A stretch of 64,000 nt of DNA from Pseudisothecium myosuroides (lineage: Eukaryota; Streptophyta; Bryopsida; Hypnales; Lembophyllaceae). The notes beneath the pieces were generated by a model, which worked only from the letters and a program-made list of their open reading frames with translations, searched no databases and had not been told where the DNA came from. The DNA lies in the NCBI GenBank assembly GCA_951799445.1, contig OX637289.1, positions 806,001 through 870,000 of the forward strand. Reading direction: 5' to 3'. Of the stretch, positions 60,025 to 64,000 are shown piece by piece (position 1 is the first letter of the stretch; each line of letters starts with the position of its first letter). The position numbers were made by a program, and so were the translations under genes.

Positions 60025-61370
60025 TATACATTTCACGAGGTGAAGGCTTTGAGAGCCCAAATGCAACCATTGTGTTTCATATTCAAAAATTCACAACTAA
60101 TTCCAAGAAGCTCCAAAAATTATGAAAACACTTAGATTAGATGCCAAGGAAAATATCACATCCTCCAATTTCTCATGCCCTAGGAAATGCATCGATGAGT
60201 ACCCAGTTTAGAACTTACTCTACTTGCTCTCACTAAGATAAGAAGTCTATAAAGTGCCCATTTAAGGTCTTGGATAATTAATTTTGGGAGGTTATGCTTC
60301 TTGAAATATTTTTCAGTAAATTTTCCTTGGAAGACAGATGGAATCCACATGACGATCCCCCCAAGAAACTCATCGTAAGTTGTCTCAGTACATTGAAAAT
60401 TAAAATGCATGTATGACTTGCAGATCCACGTGTAATAAAAACTACTCCCCAATTGCAACCGAATGAACACCACAGTCGGCCTAAAATACATGTGTTTTGG
60501 ACACTTCGTTCAACATTAATTCAACACTAAAAGCGTGGCCAAAATTCATCACTCAAATCCTCGATCTTCAACAGAAAAAACATGCTCAATAAACTTCACA
60601 TAAGTCCAGTATTTTCCCTAGACCAGATTCTAGAAACTGCTGGTTCAAAAGGCAGGTCCAGGTGGAGAGCTGGCTACGTAGCTTTGCTGAGCTTCAATCG
60701 CCATTGCTGCAGTACGTCGTCACTGTTAAACCAATGTATAGAGGATGTACTGCAGATGAACATTAACATCCGTTAGATGAGATAGGATCTGGCTAGCCAA
60801 TAGTATGGTACAATTAGTGTTTACCTTAGCATTAGCTTACAGTTAGACTGTACAAATACCTGTTATTATAACGTGTTAATTAGATCATCTTGTTCTGATC
60901 ACACGCAATGAGCACTGTCGATTGTTTATCAGTCACAACTGCATGGGAGGAGGTCCTTAGAAGAATTAACATTACACAATTTGGACAACGTACAGACATG
61001 GCCCAGGCGGTGTATATTTTTAATTTATTATTATTCAATCATCCGCTATATATGCTTTTCAATCTCCTTCTAAGTTCAACATCTGGAGCAGAAATACGGC
61101 TTGATGACATAGATGATCGAGTCTCCAGCTATAGCTATTCTATTTGCTTGCAGCATGCAATTCAGAGATGGCGGCCACAGGACTTCCTTCTATTTGCTTG
61201 CTGACTGTGGGAAGTACATACCAAGCAGTTTCTGGAGACCCCGAAAGCCACTAGGGTTGCGAATTTTGTCATAATATACTCCTGGTGTACAGTACATTGC
61301 AGAGCAGAAACGTTTCTTTGCAGTATTAACTATTGAACTTGACACATGTACTCAAGATACAACTTATCAC

Positions 61371-61392
61371 GTATATATATATATATATATAT
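61371..61392. repeat. TA dinucleotide microsatellite
   Basis: GTATATATATATATATATAT followed by TT; eleven or so TA units. Confidence 0.95.
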
Positions 61393-62205
61393 TGCAGGGA
61401 TACGTAAGTAGACTTGTACACCCCAGGTACGTTCTAGTCAATTTTGGAAGGGTTTAGTTGGAGAATGAGCACCATGGACTCCTAAGATCATGACCGAGTC
61501 TAAGGTGTCACAGGATCGCCCAATGAATGTTAAATGATTAATTGTGGGGTCGGGAATTGGGCTTCGATCAGGTTGAATCGAAAGGGAAGGAAGAAGATTG
61601 GACTGCCTGAACTATCATCTGAATTGTTGTTGTCCATGGTAGTTGTTCTCGACAAATAATTGCTCTTTATGCACTGGAGTGAGTGTTTGTCAGCACTTCG
61701 GCACTTGTTGGGGCAACCACCCCCACACCACTCTACGGAAAAGTAACTTACTTTTCATTTTTCAACTGAATCATTTATTGGTGGCTATTTTGAAGAACGA
61801 CGGAAGCTTCAATTAAACAGAGTTGGCTACTATTCCCGTAGTCGCATCTTTCTGTAGAGAAGCTAGACATACTGTATTCCGCTGGTGTTCATAAAAAATT
61901 AAGACGGCGAAGAAGATCGAAGCCTTTGGGCTCCTCTTCGTTTTTCGGGATTGAAATCGATTATTTGTGGGGACTACCGTATTGACGATCTAGTAGACTT
62001 TACAGACACAGTTTTTAGCTGGACACTTTCGGCTGATAATAATTGCCTCCACAACTTTTATTGGTTTTGGAGTGGGTCCAACAAAAGCATGGCCGATTTT
62101 TAAGCACTGTGCACCACCCTGTGCACCGCCCTGGCCACTCTAGCAACGTTCTGGGTGGCCACGACTACGCTTTGCCTAAACTAAGTTGACCCAGATTGTT
62201 CACTT

Positions 62206-62461
62206 TACACTGAATAGTGAAATTGGGTTGCCTTGACAATTAGGTTGCCTTACCCGAGAGAAGTTACCTCATGGCTAATGCTTGTCCAGATGGAGGCACA
62301 TGCGAGTCTCTAATCCCGAGCCATGACTTATTAGTGCACCAACCCATGTCACAGACATAGCTCTTACATTACTACATCTTTGTATAGAAATTATACATAT
62401 TGATATAGTGTAGAATGTTGAGAAATTAGTGTGGGGCAACCTAATTTCACTATTCAGTGTA
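62206..62461. mobile_element. TA-flanked MITE with CACTGAATAGTG termini
   Basis: Left CACTGAATAGTGAAATTGGG and right inverse ending CTATTCAGTG; inverted repeats about 25 bp with one mismatch, both flanked by TA. Length between the TAs is about 252 bp. A TA duplication is typical of Stowaway/mariner MITEs. Confidence 0.88.
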
Positions 62462-63239
62462 GAAACAAAGAATGCACCTATTGGTCCTATTGCTCTTCCG
62501 AGTTTCATGCCGAGTTTTCCACTGGAATTTATGCTGAGTTAACTAGATTGAGATGTCCACAAATCTTCTTGCTAACTTTCTCTGCTTACTGCTATTTGAG
62601 ACATGATGTGAGTACGGTAGAATTTCCCTCAGAACTAGTCTTGACATCCAATGAAAACTGTCGGTTCCCTTGTGAATTTCCCTCAGAAATAGTCTTCATC
62701 TTATTCTGAGAATAGGTACAAGTTTCGCTGCAGTTACAGAATCATATGCAAATCGCTTTGGAAGTACGCAATAGGACTGTAGTCCTCCTCCTAAGGTGCT
62801 TAGACAGCAGACAAAGTCTCCAACTGACAATTTCCTATGCAAAGACAAACTGTTCCAGCACTGAACAACTTCCAGTTCAAACAGCAAGATAATTGAGGCC
62901 TGGCGATGTCTGGTGACTTGGCCAAGGTCATGCTAGACAAGGACATTTTCCCAACTAAAATTGTTACCACAACTTTCAGTTGGTGCAGTAGAACTCATCG
63001 TAGTGCATCCTCTCTTATTGTTAACTATGCAAAGAGTAGGTGGGTCCAATTTTAAGTGAGTTGGTCCTATAATAATACTCCAAACTCGGAATAAGAGAAG
63101 TACTCCAACAGATTTAAATCAACCTAGCCTCTTCAAATGCATATCCTCTTTATGTGCATATCTAACCGCCAAGTCCCAACACTATGCACTAAGACAAGTT
63201 CTACTATATACCCAAACCAACAGTGCACCCAAAATTGTT

Positions 63240-63860
63240 GCTAAGTATTATTAATGTACGTTGGATGTCCCAACATGTAAGGATCAAGTGCATAGTGTAA
63301 GTTTTTATATTATGTTGGTTTTGAACCAAATGGGAGAAGACTTTGCTCTCACAAATGCTACATGTGAAGAAGTTTGAGTATCAAAAAGCAAGCCAATGCA
63401 ACAAGGATAAAGTTATTGCTTGTTCTTTTGGGAGTATAATTACTTTAAATAATAATGGACTTTAAATTAACTTCCATCAGATTTTTCAGTTTGCAAAGGA
63501 TATGTGATTGTGAAGTAGGATAGGTTGGAGTTGGTGGCAATAATAGACTCTAGAAATCTAAAGGAAATTCATTGTAGCATCCAAGATCCGCTTATGCAAC
63601 AAGCCTTGAAATCATTGAGAGGTACTAAAGCGAATTGGTTTGGTTTGATACAAATTGCATTTACCCTTTAAATACCAAAGTTATTTTGGTAAAAGCAAGA
63701 ACATTTTTATTACATGTGGGATTATTGAAGACAGAGAGGTCAAAGTGAGAAAGTAATTGTATTAAATTGGAGAATGAGTAATAGAGAGTGGGTGTGCAAA
63801 AAATTAGGACAATCCACCATTTGCATTGCAAGAAATTGGGGTTTCTTGATTGTATAAACA
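63240..63860 (+). repeat. Dispersed repeat, copy 2 (partner of 43120-43790)
   Basis: Begins near TTGGATGTCCCAACATGTAA and stays collinear with copy 1 through CAATCCACCATT, with many substitutions and small indels. Confidence 0.75.
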
Positions 63861-64000
63861 ATATTGTTGACATTGCTGTATAAAAAATGTGCAAATACAA
63901 ACTTACAACACTAATAGCCTCATCAAAGATTCACTCTGAGGACCTTTAGATTTGGTGTACATTGCTTTCGTGATTTATAAAAAACAATCAAAATTGAAAA

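Larger units (their letters stand above)
57673..64000. other. AT-rich intergenic region to the window end
   Basis: Contains a TTAA-flanked element (58234-59028), a CATTAGAG element (59641-60024), a TA microsatellite (61371), a TA-flanked MITE (62206-62461) and a dispersed repeat (63240 on). A frame at 60908-61204 (MSTVDCLSVTTAWEEVLRRI) looks mildly protein-like but matches no family I know. Confidence 0.5.

Noticed and set aside
1..64000. CRISPR arrays, bacterial operons, rRNA, organellar insertions
   Set aside because: No spaced identical repeats, no polycistronic layout, and no rRNA or plastid-like blocks were seen.

Overview
The window is a stretch of a land-plant nuclear genome. The evidence is spliced genes with GT-AG introns, plant-only gene families (PyrR with its C-terminal COG3236 domain, IMPA-9-type importin alpha, U-box cyclophilin, aldose-6-phosphate-reductase-type AKR), telo-box motifs upstream of several genes, and many MITE-like elements in AT-rich spacers. 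Two orphan-looking gene families and the repeat landscape fit a non-seed plant such as a moss, but the lineage is an inference and no species can be named from sequence alone.

Layout. <1-3643 (-): PyrR, riboflavin biosynthesis. 5481-8573 (+): PUB49/CYP65-type U-box cyclophilin. 8574-12197: spacer with a MITE and a dispersed repeat. 12198-14446 (-): divergent kinase-like protein whose first intron carries four tandem copies of its 3' splice site. 16819-18977 (-): an orphan two-TM coiled-coil protein followed by a repeat-rich region in the same frame, broken by two stops and one frameshift. 18978-23411: spacer with at least five inverted-repeat elements. 23412-25435 (-): aldo-keto reductase. 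26794-27389: TTAA-flanked long-TIR element. 30317-34821 (+): importin alpha (IMPA-9 type). 38551-42108 (+): secretory-pathway protein of a plant family without known function, which I read as a circularly permuted papain-like (NlpC/P60, C92-type) fold. 48601-50864 (-): F-box/LRR protein. 54785-55190: relic of an LRR-patatin phospholipase (PLA I-like) gene. 55246-57637: recent partial copy of the 38.5-42.1 kb gene that lost exon 1 and the exon with the putative catalytic Cys. 57673-64000: AT-rich spacer with four more repeats.

The genes are unrelated housekeeping and accessory functions and form no operon or obvious pathway cluster. The most interesting points are the predicted permuted cysteine-hydrolase family and its truncated paralogue, a family of TTAA-CCC...GGG-TTAA elements resembling non-autonomous piggyBac transposons, a nested Emigrant-like MITE with its empty site in the same window, a GC-AG intron in PyrR, and the iterated splice acceptor. 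Exon boundaries were assigned by eye from splice signals, reading frame and remembered homologues. No alignment or search was run.
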